Part shown: positions 44,524-55,139 of the stretch, piece after piece
How the letters are laid out: the number at the start of each line of letters is the position of its first letter
Position numbering within the stretch: the first letter of the stretch is position 1
DNA from: Chionoecetes opilio
Lineage: Eukaryota; Arthropoda; Malacostraca; Decapoda; Majidae
NCBI GenBank assembly: GCA_016584305.1
Contig: JACEEZ010020494.1
Coordinates: 15,001-79,000 of the forward strand
DNA: 64,000 nt
Reading direction: 5' to 3'
Notes under the pieces: generated by a model
What the model was told of the DNA's origin: nothing
Seen by the model: only the letters and a program-made list of their open reading frames with translations
Database searches by the model: none
Program-made: the position numbers and the translations under genes

Positions 44524-45210
44524 TCAGCTCATGTGTGGCTGTTTCGCTACATTACTGTCTGTTCCTTCTTAACTATTTGTCTGTGTCTCCATGATTGTCT
44601 GTGTTTGTGCCTACATGGCAGCTTTTGTCGGCCTGTGCGGGACTGAAACTTGCCTTAATACCTGTATGCTCTGACGTACTAGCTTGCGTTACTAGTCTAC
44701 CTTAATTTTATTCCTCCAAATATTTTTTTTTTTTTTTGCATTTATGCTTATAGCGCCTGTAGACAGTGACAAATGTTTGAGCCAAAAATGTTTTGAGTGC
44801 CAAAAAATTTGAGTGCCAAAAATGTTTGAGTGCAAAAAAAAATGAGTGGTAAAAAAAATGGCTGAAATTTTTTTGAGTGTCAAAAACTTGAGTGCAAAAA
44901 ATGTAACTTGTTTTCTTTTGTATAACTACAGTATGTGTACTAACATACACGGAATAGCTATACGTTACTTCATCCTGTGTTGCTTTATCTATGTAGTATG
45001 CTGTGTAAAAATATTTAAAAGAATGGTATATCTTTTCATAAATATTTTTTTCCCTCTCTTCCCTTTGCTGGCAGCACTCTGGTAAAGATAAGAAAAAGTT
45101 TACAGGAAGAAATATGTTACTTTTCTGAGGGTTTTCATAATACACCTTTTCACTCTCAAATTAGAACAACAGAACTTCAAAATGAAACAAATGAATTTAA
45201 AAATATAATA

Positions 45211-45606
45211 CAGGTTGAAGTTCCCAAACTCGGCATCCCAAGACTCGGCAACACCCAAAACTCGGCTATGGTTCCGGATTTTCCAAAACACGGCAGAACA
45301 CCCAAAACCCAGCGCGTAGTTGCCGGGTCGGCCGCTTGGTTTCTCCCGCCGATTTGTTTGTTGTTATTGTTCAGTGGTGTTGTGACTGTAGAGTTGTGTA
45401 CACTGTTATTTTGTGTACTTCTACAGGTCTGTTATTGGTATTATGGCTCCCAAACGTCCAGGAACACCTACTGGTGCAAGTGAAAGGAAAAGGCTGATTT
45501 TCATGTTTTTTTTCCCCTTAATATATCTACGTTCTAAAAGTCGGAAAATTCCATTACTCGGCTCGGCGCTGGTCCCGAGGTTGCCGAGTTTGGGAACTTC
45601 AACCTG
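45211..45606. mobile_element. Tigger/pogo-type element present in only one duplicate
   Basis: Ends CAGGTTGAAGTTCCCAAACT and complement, TA on both sides. An ATG at 45443 starts MAPKRPGTPTGASERKR, the beginning of a Tigger-type transposase. The rest is missing. The matching site in copy 1 (near 42594) is empty. Confidence 0.85.
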
Positions 45607-46141
45607 TACATAGATTAATTTTTTCTTTTAATTTGAAATTCAATTATTTAAATTTGAAGTTCAGTTATTTTAAGTTAAACGTCAGTTGTTTTAATATAAA
45701 CTTCAGTTGTTTTAATTTAAACTTCAGTTGTTTTAATTTAAACTTCAGTTTTAATTTGATTAACTTTTTTTAATTTGAAGTTCAGTAGTTTTTATTTGAA
45801 GTTCAGTTGTTTTAATTTGAAGTTCAGTTGTTTTTATTTGAGAGCGAAAAGGTGTAGATTTAGACAACATTACTTCATGCTCTGCTCAGTTTGTGCTGTT
45901 ATAGTGTGCGTGCATGTGTGTGTTTGTAGATTTATCTCAACTCTCTTACTCATTTGTTTTATTTCAACCCTCCTACTCATTCGTAGATTTTTCTTGCTTT
46001 TTAGTACTCGGTCGCACATTTACATCAATACAATATTACTCAACATGACACACACATGCAAATATAATACTGTGCCCGGAGTAATATCAAATTCAGTGAT
46101 ATATGTCTTGACATGCACCATAACACTGCCTTTCCCTACAG

Positions 46142-46251
46142 ACTGTTGAGCATCACTGGAAGGAGAAACCTGTGAGGATGGCAGCCAACACCTGCACAGC
46201 GCCTCAGCACCTCACGGAAGGGATGGACAGGGCAGGCAGACGGATGGAAGT
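46142..46251 (+). other. Candidate exon, copy 2 of a duplicated pair
   Basis: Acceptor CTTTCCCTACAG, donor GTAAGTC, 110 bases. It reads TVEHHWKEKPVRMAANTCT, then APQHLTEGMDRAGRRMEV. Relative to copy 1 it has a one-base and a two-base deletion that together keep the frame. Part of the 42-46 kb tandem duplication. Confidence 0.3.
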
Positions 46252-46269
46252 GTAAGTCAAGCTGCGTGT

Positions 46270-46326
46270 GATAAAAACATAAGGAAGTTACAAAAGGCCG
46301 CGAGACCTACACGTTATAGTTTCTGT
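46270..46326 (+). repeat. Dispersed 62-bp repeat, copy 3
   Basis: Paralogue of copy 2 in the tandem duplication, with a few substitutions (CGTTATAGTTTCTGT). Confidence 0.72.
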
Positions 46327-46349
46327 TATTTAACACTACCTACATCCAC

Positions 46350-48176
46350 CTTTCATCAATCAATCAATCATTGGGGGCATACACCGGGGGGCGCGTCGCC
46401 TCGCCCACCCTACGACGTCACTCCTGGGGGTCACCACGCGCGAGTCCCCATGCAGCCTCCCTTCCCATACCAAGCAGCTCTCGACAAGAAACATCAACTT
46501 GCCTCAGCCACGAGCCTTGTGGGCACCCCCTTGGCCTCCTCCACGCCGGATTGTCTCTTACAGATACTACCCGGTGGGAAAGATCGGTTTCAGGGTGACG
46601 GACTATGCAGGTAATAGGCCTCGATTCAGTCTCACGGTGCAATCGCTGATTTGACACGTAATCATTCCAGCAATAACCCATGATTCTGCGAAGACACTTA
46701 TTACCAAAGGCATTGATTCACCTCTACAAGTCGCTATTTAGTGCCCATGTCTCACAACCATAGAGTAAGATAGGGATCACAAGTGACTTGAAGATCCGGA
46801 TCTTTGTCCTCCTGCACAGGTACCCACAACGCCAAATACTCATGCTGAGTGAGTCCATAACACCGTGGGCTATGCCAATCCGCCGTAAGACTTCTTGATG
46901 TGACCCGCCGTCATTATGGACTGCGCTACCAAGGTATGTAAAACTTTCCAAGATCTCAATGTACTCGCCGCACGCATGAACAGACTGTACTTTTTCATCT
47001 AGTAATCCTCCAAACACCTGGATCTTGGCCAGGAAACCTCAAGTCCCAAAGGCTTTGCCTCCTCGTGCAGCGCCTCGAGAGCCATCACCAGGACCTCCAG
47101 CGACTGAGCAAAGATTACTGCATCATCGCCAAAAACAAGATCAGTGATCTTGGTGTTGCCGAGGGATGCTCCACAATCAGTTTGGTCCACAACCTTGTCC
47201 AATACCCAGTCCATACAAGTGTTGAAAAGTGATGGGGCAAGGACGCACCCTTGCCTCACTCCTCTCCTGTATTCACAGGAAAAAAGCTGGATACACCTCC
47301 CCCACACTTCACAGCACTCTCAGTCCCAGAGTACAGACCAGTCATCAAACCAATAGTCCTTGCAGGAATCCTGCAAAGTCGCAGAAGATCCCAGATTAAC
47401 GCACGATGCACTGAGTCAAACGCCTTCTTGATAACAATATAAGCTGCAAGCATCCCCTGTCAAAACTCACGTCGGCGTTCCACCAGGACACGAAGCTCTA
47501 GGATACGGTCTGTTGTTCACTTACCAGTCGTCGTGAACCCAGACTGCTGAGGTCTCTCATGCTTCAGCAGATGACTGCAGATCCGTGTCAGCAATAGATG
47601 GGCAAACACCTTGCCTGGCACGCTGAACAGTGTAATACCGCGGTAATTGCAGTCCTGACGGTCCCCTTTCCCTTTCCAGATAGGGACGACCAGCCCCCTT
47701 TTCCAGTCAGGAGGAATGGTACTCGATTGCCACACGGCAGTCAGGACAGCATGCAATCCGCGGATCATGGCCTCACCCCCAGCTTTGAGGAGCTCCCCAC
47801 TGATATTACAAACACCAGCTGCCTTTCCACCCCTCAACTTTGCTACAGCCTCTTTGACTTTGTCAAGAGAGGGTGCGGTTTCGTCAATGGGAGGATTGGC
47901 ATCCACTGCCCATAATCCAGTGGTGTGGAACTGCCCAATTGGAGGGTCTACCGTGAACAACTGCCCAAAGTACTCAGCCCAACGAGCCATCTGCCCATCC
48001 ATGTCCGACACGAGGCGCCCATCTGCTGCTCGAATAGCACTCGCCCGAGATGGAGACTTGGAACGGAGCTTTTTCAGGGCTCAGTAGGCGGGTCGGAGGT
48101 CATTAGCGTTCAAATGGCCCTCAACATCCTCAGCGAGACTCCTGACATGCCTCTCCTTGTCTCTCCCCAGGAGGGT
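46350..48176 (-). mobile_element. Non-LTR retrotransposon (LINE), decayed, 5'-truncated
   Basis: On the minus strand pieces of one polymerase appear in order: MARWAEYFGQLF, KLRGGKAAGVCNISGELLKA, IPPDWKRGLVVPIWKGKGDR, YRGITLFSVPGKVFA, KKAFDSVHRALIWDLLR, VRQGCVLAPSLFN, LVFGDDAVIFAQS (the catalytic box), FTYLGSAVHNDGGSHQEVLR and LLYGCETWAL. Stops and shifts separate them (for example near 47520, 47450 and 47250). The 3' end is a TGAT microsatellite tail. It is a dead copy of a family common in decapods. Confidence 0.88.
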
Positions 48177-48422
48177 TCTAGTCCTGCGAGAGCAGATTAT
48201 ACAAGGAGGACAAAAAGAGAGATATATATATTCAAATTCAGATTCAATACTTTTATTCACAATTTACAGGCGTGAAAAAGTTTTGAAAGAATGTTTTGTT
48301 CCAGGAGAACAGTCTTATCGCGATATGATATACATATGTACAATCATATTAAGTTGGTGTGTAAATTAATGAAATAATGATAGAAATATAGCAACAATAA
48401 TGTAAGTAACAATACTAAAGTA

Positions 48423-49969
48423 CAGTCAAACCTCGATATAACGGACTAAAGGGGGGGGAGGAGGAGTCCGTTATAGCCGATTGTCCGTTATAGCGAGGGT
48501 ATTTTCCCAAGGGGGGAAAAATATATGAAAAAACCGGAAAAATTGTGAAATAAATGAGAAATAATTACAAACACAACCAGACTGTGTAGCTATGTTGGGA
48601 GGTAAACAGTGACTGGCACTACATGCTGAATTTGGTCCGCTCCTACACGTGAAATAAATGAGAAATAATCACAAACACAACCAGAACGTGTAGCTAGTCA
48701 AGCTCAAGCTCTAGTGAAAGGTAAACAAATTACTACGAGCCAGATTCAGCCGTGGCTTCCAAAGGTATTGCTTATTATCATGACTAATGCTCATTATTAT
48801 ACAGGGTGTAACATGAGTTTCTGCAAATATTGATACAGGTGAAAGAACATGTAATTCTAAGCACAAAATATTCTATAACCATATGCTTTTTGAAGCTTCC
48901 TTTAGACGTGAGAAGAAGTTAGAAAAATTAGCACGGCCAGTAATTTCACCATGGCAGGCGGTTGCCGCTCGTTGACATTTTGAATGATTTAATCATAATG
49001 TTTACTAGTAATGGAGCATTACATTATCTTATAACAACACAATTGGTATTAATGGACATGTTATTACTAAATAAGCAGTACATGAGAACAGCAGGGCTGT
49101 AATAAACAATACTGTACAAGGCTAAGTGGCAATGCGTCGGGGCGGGGGAGGAAGGAGGGACTAGGCTGCGAGGCCTCACGCCGATCAGCTGAGTCACGTG
49201 TTCCATCCTACCCCGCCCCGACGCATTGCCACTTAGCCTTGTACAGTATTGTTTATTACAGCCCTGCTGTTCTCATGTACTGCTTATTTAGTAAAAACAT
49301 GTCCATTAATACCAATTGTGTTGTTATAAGATAATGTAATGCTCCATTACTAGTAAACATTATGATTAAATCATTCAAAATGTCAACGAGCGGCAACCGC
49401 CTGCCATGGTGAAATTACTGGCCGTGCTAATTTTTCTAACTTCTTCTCACGTCTAAAGGAAGCTTCAAAAAGCATATGGTTATAGAATATTTTGTGCTTA
49501 GAATTACATGTTCTTTCACCTGTATCAATATTTGCAGAAACTCGTGTTACACCCTGTATATATTATATGGTTGTGAACTGCAGTTCTATACACGTGTCAC
49601 TATTTAGGTCAGTGTAGCACTGCGTGTCGCCTTAGATTTAGGGTGTTGAGGTGTTTAGGGTGTTGAGGTGACAGGGAGACGTAGCAGCGGCCACGCCATA
49701 ACACTTAACAGTCACTATTTTAAACAATACACACCTTCTACCACTAAATCACTAGCAACACAGGCTCCTTCCTTATAATATTATATCAATATGTGATACA
49801 TCAAAACTCCTTAAAACCCAAGCATTCCAAAATAAAATGAGAAAATAATACAATAATGTTGAGTTGACAATTCGAGCGGCGATAAGCGGTCTAATATGAA
49901 GAAAAAGAAAAAAAAGTCACGCAAATGGAGTCAGTTATATCCGATGTCCGTTATATCGAGGTTTGACTG
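48423..49969. mobile_element. Tigger/pogo-type element with nested palindrome
   Basis: Ends CAGTCAAACCTCGATATAAC and complement, TA on both sides. No transposase remains. A second element is nested at 48798-49560. Confidence 0.82.
48798..49560. mobile_element. Nearly perfect 763-bp palindromic element
   Basis: Arms 48798-49148 and 49211-49560 are inverted copies with two mismatches by eye, around a 62-bp centre. The ends are TATACAGGGTGTAAC. The high identity implies recent insertion or gene conversion. Confidence 0.85.
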
Positions 49970-50660
49970 TAGTTATCAAAGTAGCATAACTGTAGTTGTA
50001 ATAGTATAAGAGTAGGCACTGATATCACTTTAGTGAAAATAGTGTTTGTTGTCCCCAGATCATTCACTTAATGTCACAGAATTTGGAATTTACACTTAAC
50101 CCTTTCACGTCACCATTGTCATTCACTTTTTGTTGTCCCGCGTAAACCCATTGTCACCCGAAATGTCACGCGCGGGAAAAAATTTGTACTTCCACCGCGT
50201 CTAGAAACTAAACTATCAAAGGTATCGAGTTTAAAAATATGTTTAGTTTTTAAGCTAAGATCATTTCCTATATCATACAATGTTAAAAAAAAAAAATGCT
50301 AGCGTGAAAATAACTTACAAAACCTCGAGTTACAAGTGAAAAAAAAAAAAAAATAACACCTTGCGGCAAAAAATAATATGCCAAAAATCAACTTATCATC
50401 ATAGAAGATTTTTCTACATTCCATGACATAGCTGAATAAATTTCCTTTCCAATGAAGTATAATATATTGTAATTCGCTCAAAAATAAAGCCATACAACAA
50501 AGTGAAAGATAGCGTAAAGTTTTTTTTTTTTAATAAATATATTGTATAATATAATATTATACAATATTATATTATGCAAAATATATTTTAATATAATATA
50601 CATGTATTGTAATTCGCTCCAACGGTCAAGTGAATTTCACGTCAACCGCGCGCTTTTTAA
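49970..50660. other. AT-rich interval, possible TTAA-type end
   Basis: TTAACCCTTTCACGTCACC at 50096 looks like a piggyBac-type MITE end, but no matching partner is clear. A palindromic AATATAATATTATACAATATT tract is at 50550-50580. Confidence 0.4.
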
Positions 50661-51991
50661 CCCGTCGGGTGCCAGCGACGTAGATCTACGTCAGCAGGGC
50701 GTGTCACCCCCAGTGCCAGCGACGTAGATCTACGTCGGCAGGGCGTGTCACCCCCAGTGCCAGCGACGTAGATCTACGTCGGCAGGGCGTGTCACCCCCA
50801 GTGCCAGCGACGTAGATCTACGTCGGCAGGGCGTGTCACCCCCAGTGCCAGCGACGTAGATCTACGTCGGCAGGGCGTGTCACCCCCAGTGCCAGCGACT
50901 TAGATCTACGTCGGCAGGGCGTGTCACCCCCAGTGCCAGCGACGTAGATCTACGTCGGCATAATTAAAAATTCATTTTGGCAAAACTATTCACTTATTAT
51001 TTTCCATTTCCACATAGGGTGGGTGACACATGCACCCTTTGAGCGATGTGGCAACGGTATAGCATGTGGATAAGGGTGCACTCACAACAAGCGAGTCGAG
51101 TTGAGTTGAGTTGAGTCAAGGAGAGTAATTGTCATAACGAGTGATCGAAGACTCGTTGTGATTCAAATTGACTCGACTCGACTCAAATTGTTTGGTGTAA
51201 AACTAATCGCTTATTATTTTCCATTTCCACATAGGGTTACAGATGCACCCTTTGAGCGATGTGGCAACATTATAGCATGTGGATAAGGCTGCACTTAGGC
51301 CCGGTTCACACTTCACGTATTTGCTACGTGCGTCTTGTTATAGTGACGTCACCGTGACGTCACGATGACGTTACCTCGTCACTGGTCACTCCCGCCCGCT
51401 CGATCAGAAAAAATTCAAGTATAAAACCACCTTGCTTTCCTTACTTCCTCCCTTTTGTACCCCATGACACACCTATTACTCCCTTCACTATATCCCCCTT
51501 CACTCCCTGCTCTACCTATATAGCGCTACAATCCCCTGACAATAGGCTATTGCAAAGGTTACAAGTGGATTCTGTATAGCGGGGTTCACAGGTGTTGCCA
51601 CATATCCCAGTCGTGGCGATATTTTTCAAGTCACTAATAATTACTACCTATTACACGGCCTGTAGAGGGTAGGGTGTTGGTGGCGTTGGTTGGTTGGTGG
51701 TTGAAAATTATTATTAGATTATGAAAATGTATTTGCAGTCTGTATACTTCAAGGGTTGAAATATAGTCATGCATCACACGCAAACAATAAACTCTAGGGA
51801 TAAAAAAAACAGAAATGTAGCAAAAATGTTCATAGCTAATTTTGACATGAAAAATACATTTGTTAAGGGTTTTTTTGTCATTATATTGTTTAATTTAACC
51901 AATAGACCACAAATAAAACAAATTTAAAAAATCGAAAATCGGCCAGCACTGGCGTAGGTCAAAGGTAAAAAATTGGGCAGCACCCGACGGG
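50661..51991. mobile_element. PiggyBac-like element with internal palindromic array
   Basis: TTAA at 50657-50660 and 51992-51995 enclose ends CCCGTCGGGTGCC and the complement GGCAGCACCCGACGGG. A 44-bp repeat (7 copies, 50671-50960) carries the palindrome GACGTAGATCTACGTC. Downstream, GCACCCTTTGAGCGATGTGG occurs twice (51035, 51245). No transposase frame. Confidence 0.8.
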
Positions 51992-51995
51992 TTAA

Positions 51996-53110
51996 GATTT
52001 TTAATAAATATTTTAAAATATTATTTTTGGATGACGCTCAAAGACGTCATTTGTACGTTAAATGTTTTTTACGTTTTTTCTGTGACCGTCCCTGTTGTTG
52101 TGTGTGTTTGAGCTGCCTTTGTTGTGAGGGGCGAGGGGTGTTGAGGGCAGGCAGGGTGAGGCGGGTCCTGCTAGGTCACTGTGGAGGGAGAGCGAGAGAG
52201 AGAGTCATAAACACTGTTACATGTGCAAAGCCATTCAGATTGACTTTCAGAGCATCATACTTTTTACGGGTAACTTCTGGCAGGTTTTATAATGGTATTG
52301 ATTGATCTCCTAAAGAAGTAAAGCTGGTTTATATATTATAAGATATTCGCAGCCTTTTATTGGGTTGTCATTGGTGATTTATAATTGTCCCAAAGAGGAA
52401 AGTCATGTAAGTTAATTTGATTTGCATTCATATCGTACATTATGTTAACACTCTTGACCAGACAGACTTTCCGTGCCTTTCGTTAGTGACCAGTGAGATG
52501 CTATAGAGTAGTCAGAATTTGTTGTCACAGCAAAACTCATCTGGACTTGATATAATCGTGACAACTGTGTGTAAAGTGCCATGTATGTCAGATGGGGTGG
52601 GCTGCCTCTTACTCCTCACACACTATAGGTATGTGCATATTCTCCGATTTCACGCTTGACAACTTTGTCAACATTTCAGCTCAGCCCCGTTTTCTTTTCA
52701 TCGAAATTGGCAAAATTTAGCGCAAAAGTTGTGTTGTGAACCCCCTAAGAAATCTGTTTTTTGTGTGTTTTCCTGTGATTGCACGAGCTTACACATGATT
52801 TGATGACGTAGTACACACATTGACCCCTCAACTCGTTGCAGAAACAATTCTCGAAACATTTCTGAAATCACGGACATTCCGCGGAAATGGAGATGTGTTT
52901 CGTGACAGGTCGCCAAAACGCTCGTCAATTTTGCTGAAGGCGAGTGAAATTAATCTTGAAACTAATAAAATAAGTTTCTTTAGTTATTTGTCCGTCTATA
53001 TGTCGAATTTGATACGTTTTTATCGAGTAGCAACAATTTTATCAGGCTATCTGTAATCGATGTCAATGCACTGTTTTTCATTTCGTTGTTCGTTCGTTCT
53101 GTTTGTTTGT
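51996..53110. other. Interval upstream of zinc-finger gene, no assigned feature
   Basis: A G-rich stretch at 52120-52200 with CTGCTAG/GTCACTG could be leader exon sequence, but support is weak. Nothing else seen. Confidence 0.35.
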
Positions 53111-53301
53111 TTGGTAATTATGGAGGAGAGTTTCACGTTCGTTTTCAGAGACACCAACTACTTTTTCTTGGCCTACAATAGGTGCTTGTTCTAATGGTGC
53201 TAGTTTTATTTTGCGCAAACCCAAAAAAAAAAAAAAAAAAAAATGAAACCTAACCTAACCTTATGTTTTAATGAAACCTAACCTAACCTAACCTAACCAT
53301 G
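53111..53301 (+). mobile_element. One-armed relative of the TTAGG-core foldback
   Basis: It shares CTTGGCCTACAATAGGTGC, TTTTATTTTGCGCAAACCCA and the AACCTAACCT core with the left arm of the element at 808-1208, but lacks the right arm. Confidence 0.7.
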
Positions 53302-53522
53302 AGTGTTCATGATGCCAAATTTTTATCGGTCACAATAATCCTATTGTTTTATAAGACAAAAATATGCCCAAAAGGCGAACTTCTATTTGATGTAACTTTC
53401 TTATTTTAGGTCCTAGGAGGGTCATCTTGGTGTCATTGGAAAGTTTGTTTCAAGACCTTTCCACTGATACCTCTTGCAATAGCATTTAACAATTTTGAAT
53501 TTTTTTCCCACATAGCTACACA

Positions 53523-53726
53523 CTATAGTCGCCTCACGTTAAGGTGGCGGAAATGAGGCCCCCTCTCTTCCCCCTTCCGAATGCACAGGATTGGCTGAGG
53601 TGTTGGGGCTTTAGGGCGGAACTTGGAGTAAGGAATTCTCACCCAACACTTCAACCAATCCCGTGCGTTTGGAAGGGGGGAGTGAAGGGGCCCCATTTTC
53701 GCCAACTTAACGTGCGGCGAGTATAG
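53523..53726. mobile_element. Foldback MITE family M2 copy 2
   Basis: 204 bp, same family as 30194-30400 (shared GGGGCTTTAGGGCGGAACTT). Confidence 0.75.
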
Positions 53727-53782
53727 GAACTTAAATTATGGTTTTGTTGTGTGATCAGTAAGACAAAGTTGTTTTATTTCAG

Positions 53783-53856
53783 GTGAGGCGTGTGTGTGAG
53801 GTGGGCAGGACTGGTGTGGCAGCCTGCAGGAGTGTGCCGTGAAGTAGCCAGGACGG
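53783..53856 (+). other. Candidate untranslated exon upstream of the zinc-finger gene
   Basis: A good acceptor (GTTTTATTTCAG) is followed 74 bases later by a good donor (GACGG/GTGAGC), on the strand of the zinc-finger gene and about 750 bp upstream of its first ATG. It contains no sustained open frame, as expected for 5' leader. Support is only from splice-site shape and position. Confidence 0.3.
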
Positions 53857-53957
53857 GTGAGCTGGCCTGCAGGTCTGGTGGGTCAGCCTGCCACTCTCTC
53901 TTTACTCTCCACCGCCACAGCAGCCCGGCACCTCGGTTCTGAAAAATGATGACTAAC

Positions 53958-54021
53958 ATAAGAACATAAGAAAATAAGGAAGCTACAAGAGGCTGCAAGA
54001 CCTACACGTGGTAGTTCCTGT
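53958..54021 (+). repeat. Dispersed 62-bp repeat, copy 4
   Basis: AAGAACATAAGAAAATAAGG...GGTAGTTCCTGT, upstream of the zinc-finger gene. Confidence 0.72.
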
Positions 54022-54426
54022 GACATTTTTCTCTCATTTTCATCTCATCTGCAACACCACAAAACTACTAATATTGCCAATGAATGTGTTGCATTTCATT
54101 AGTAATCTTGCCAAGTATAATATTTCTAACAATAGGATGTAGACATTTAAAAGTATTTCACTTGATAATTGTTGATGGCATTATTTTCTTACCATTCAAT
54201 ATGTCAAGGGTTCTCATTAACATATTTGTGCAAAGCAAAGACCAGTATTTTTTTTAGATATTAAGAGTTTCCAGTCACATGTTTACTATGATTTTTGTTA
54301 ACAGTTTACCACTAGTGTAGAACAGTCTTGTAATTGTACACTTCACTTGGAGGTCAGTAGTGAAGTCACCTCAGAGACTTATATCACCACAGTATTTTCC
54401 CCATCTGCCCGTTGCCTTTGTATTAA

Positions 54427-54490
54427 GAAAGAACACAAGAAAATAAGGAAGCTACGAGAGGCCGTGAGATCTACACGTGGTAGTTCCTGT
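54427..54490 (+). repeat. Dispersed 62-bp repeat, copy 5
   Basis: Ends CTACACGTGGTAGTTCCTGT and is followed directly by AG/ACAGCTGTG, 40 bp before the first ATG of the zinc-finger frame. Confidence 0.72.
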
Positions 54491-54531
54491 AGACAGCTGT
54501 GAGGGGCGGGCTGCCTCAAGGAACACTGAAC

Positions 54532-55095
54532 ATGAAGGGCGAGTGTGACGGCAGAGCGCTGGGCCCCAGGGCACCTGTGAGTGTTGGGGCGGGCGGCATG
54601 TCAGGGCACAGCAGGGAGGGGGGCACGGGGAGGCTGGAGGCGGTGATCAAGGGGCAGCAACAAGACAACACCAGGAGCTTGCCGGTGGCGCCTGGTGTGG
54701 GGAGGAGTCAGGGCAACGGCACGCGAGGCTTCAGCGTGACGGAGCTCACCAAGGGGGACAACAACGGCACCACGGCTAAAGGAAACCTGCAAATACCAGG
54801 TGTTGAGGATGGTGCCATGGGGAGCATTAGAGTGCCATCCTTCAAGGGCCAGGAGAGAGGCCCGGGGAGTGGTGACGGGGCCAGTGTGCAAAGAGGAGGG
54901 GAGCTCGGTGCCCTGGGAAGCATCAAGATCCCTACCCTTAATAAAGGAGGTTGGGATCTGTCATGCTCGGCTGATGTGAAGAAAGTGAGCCTTGACGTCA
55001 CCTCAGGAAACACGCAGTTGACAAGTATACAAGACAACCAGGCGAGTGGTACCGGGGCATTTAATGTGACAAGGGGGGAAACCAGGGCATTATAA
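54532..55095 (+). CDS. Probable N-terminal part of the zinc-finger protein, frame-broken
   Basis: Open from ATG at 54532 (MKGECDGRALGPRAPVS) to TAA at 55093-55095, 187 codons. It shows coding-like internal repeats, GAMGSIRVPSF and GALGSIKIPTL, and the Gly/Ser/Thr-rich style of the following frame. The G6 run at 55073-55078 lies just before the stop. One extra base there would carry the frame straight into the main open frame at 55113, giving a protein of about 1,715 residues. An in-frame TAG sits at the 3' end of a dispersed repeat immediately upstream, so this may be a 3' part of an exon with an acceptor at TTCCTGTAG. It could alternatively be an expressed upstream ORF or untranslated leader. 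Confidence 0.6.
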   Translation: MKGECDGRALGPRAPVSVGAGGMSGHSREGGTGRLEAVIKGQQQDNTRSLPVAPGVGRSQGNGTRGFSVTELTKGDNNGTTAKGNLQIPGVEDGAMGSIRVPSFKGQERGPGSGDGASVQRGGELGALGSIKIPTLNKGGWDLSCSADVKKVSLDVTSGNTQLTSIQDNQASGTGAFNVTRGETRAL

Positions 55096-55139
55096 CAGGA
55101 GAGAAGGTACAAGTGAGTGCCCTTCTGACAGGTGGTGTG

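Larger units (their letters stand above)
44524..46440 (+). repeat. Segmental duplication, copy 2
   Basis: Same order of blocks as copy 1, with a 396-bp insertion at 45211-45606 and continuing into a longer LINE. Confidence 0.82.
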
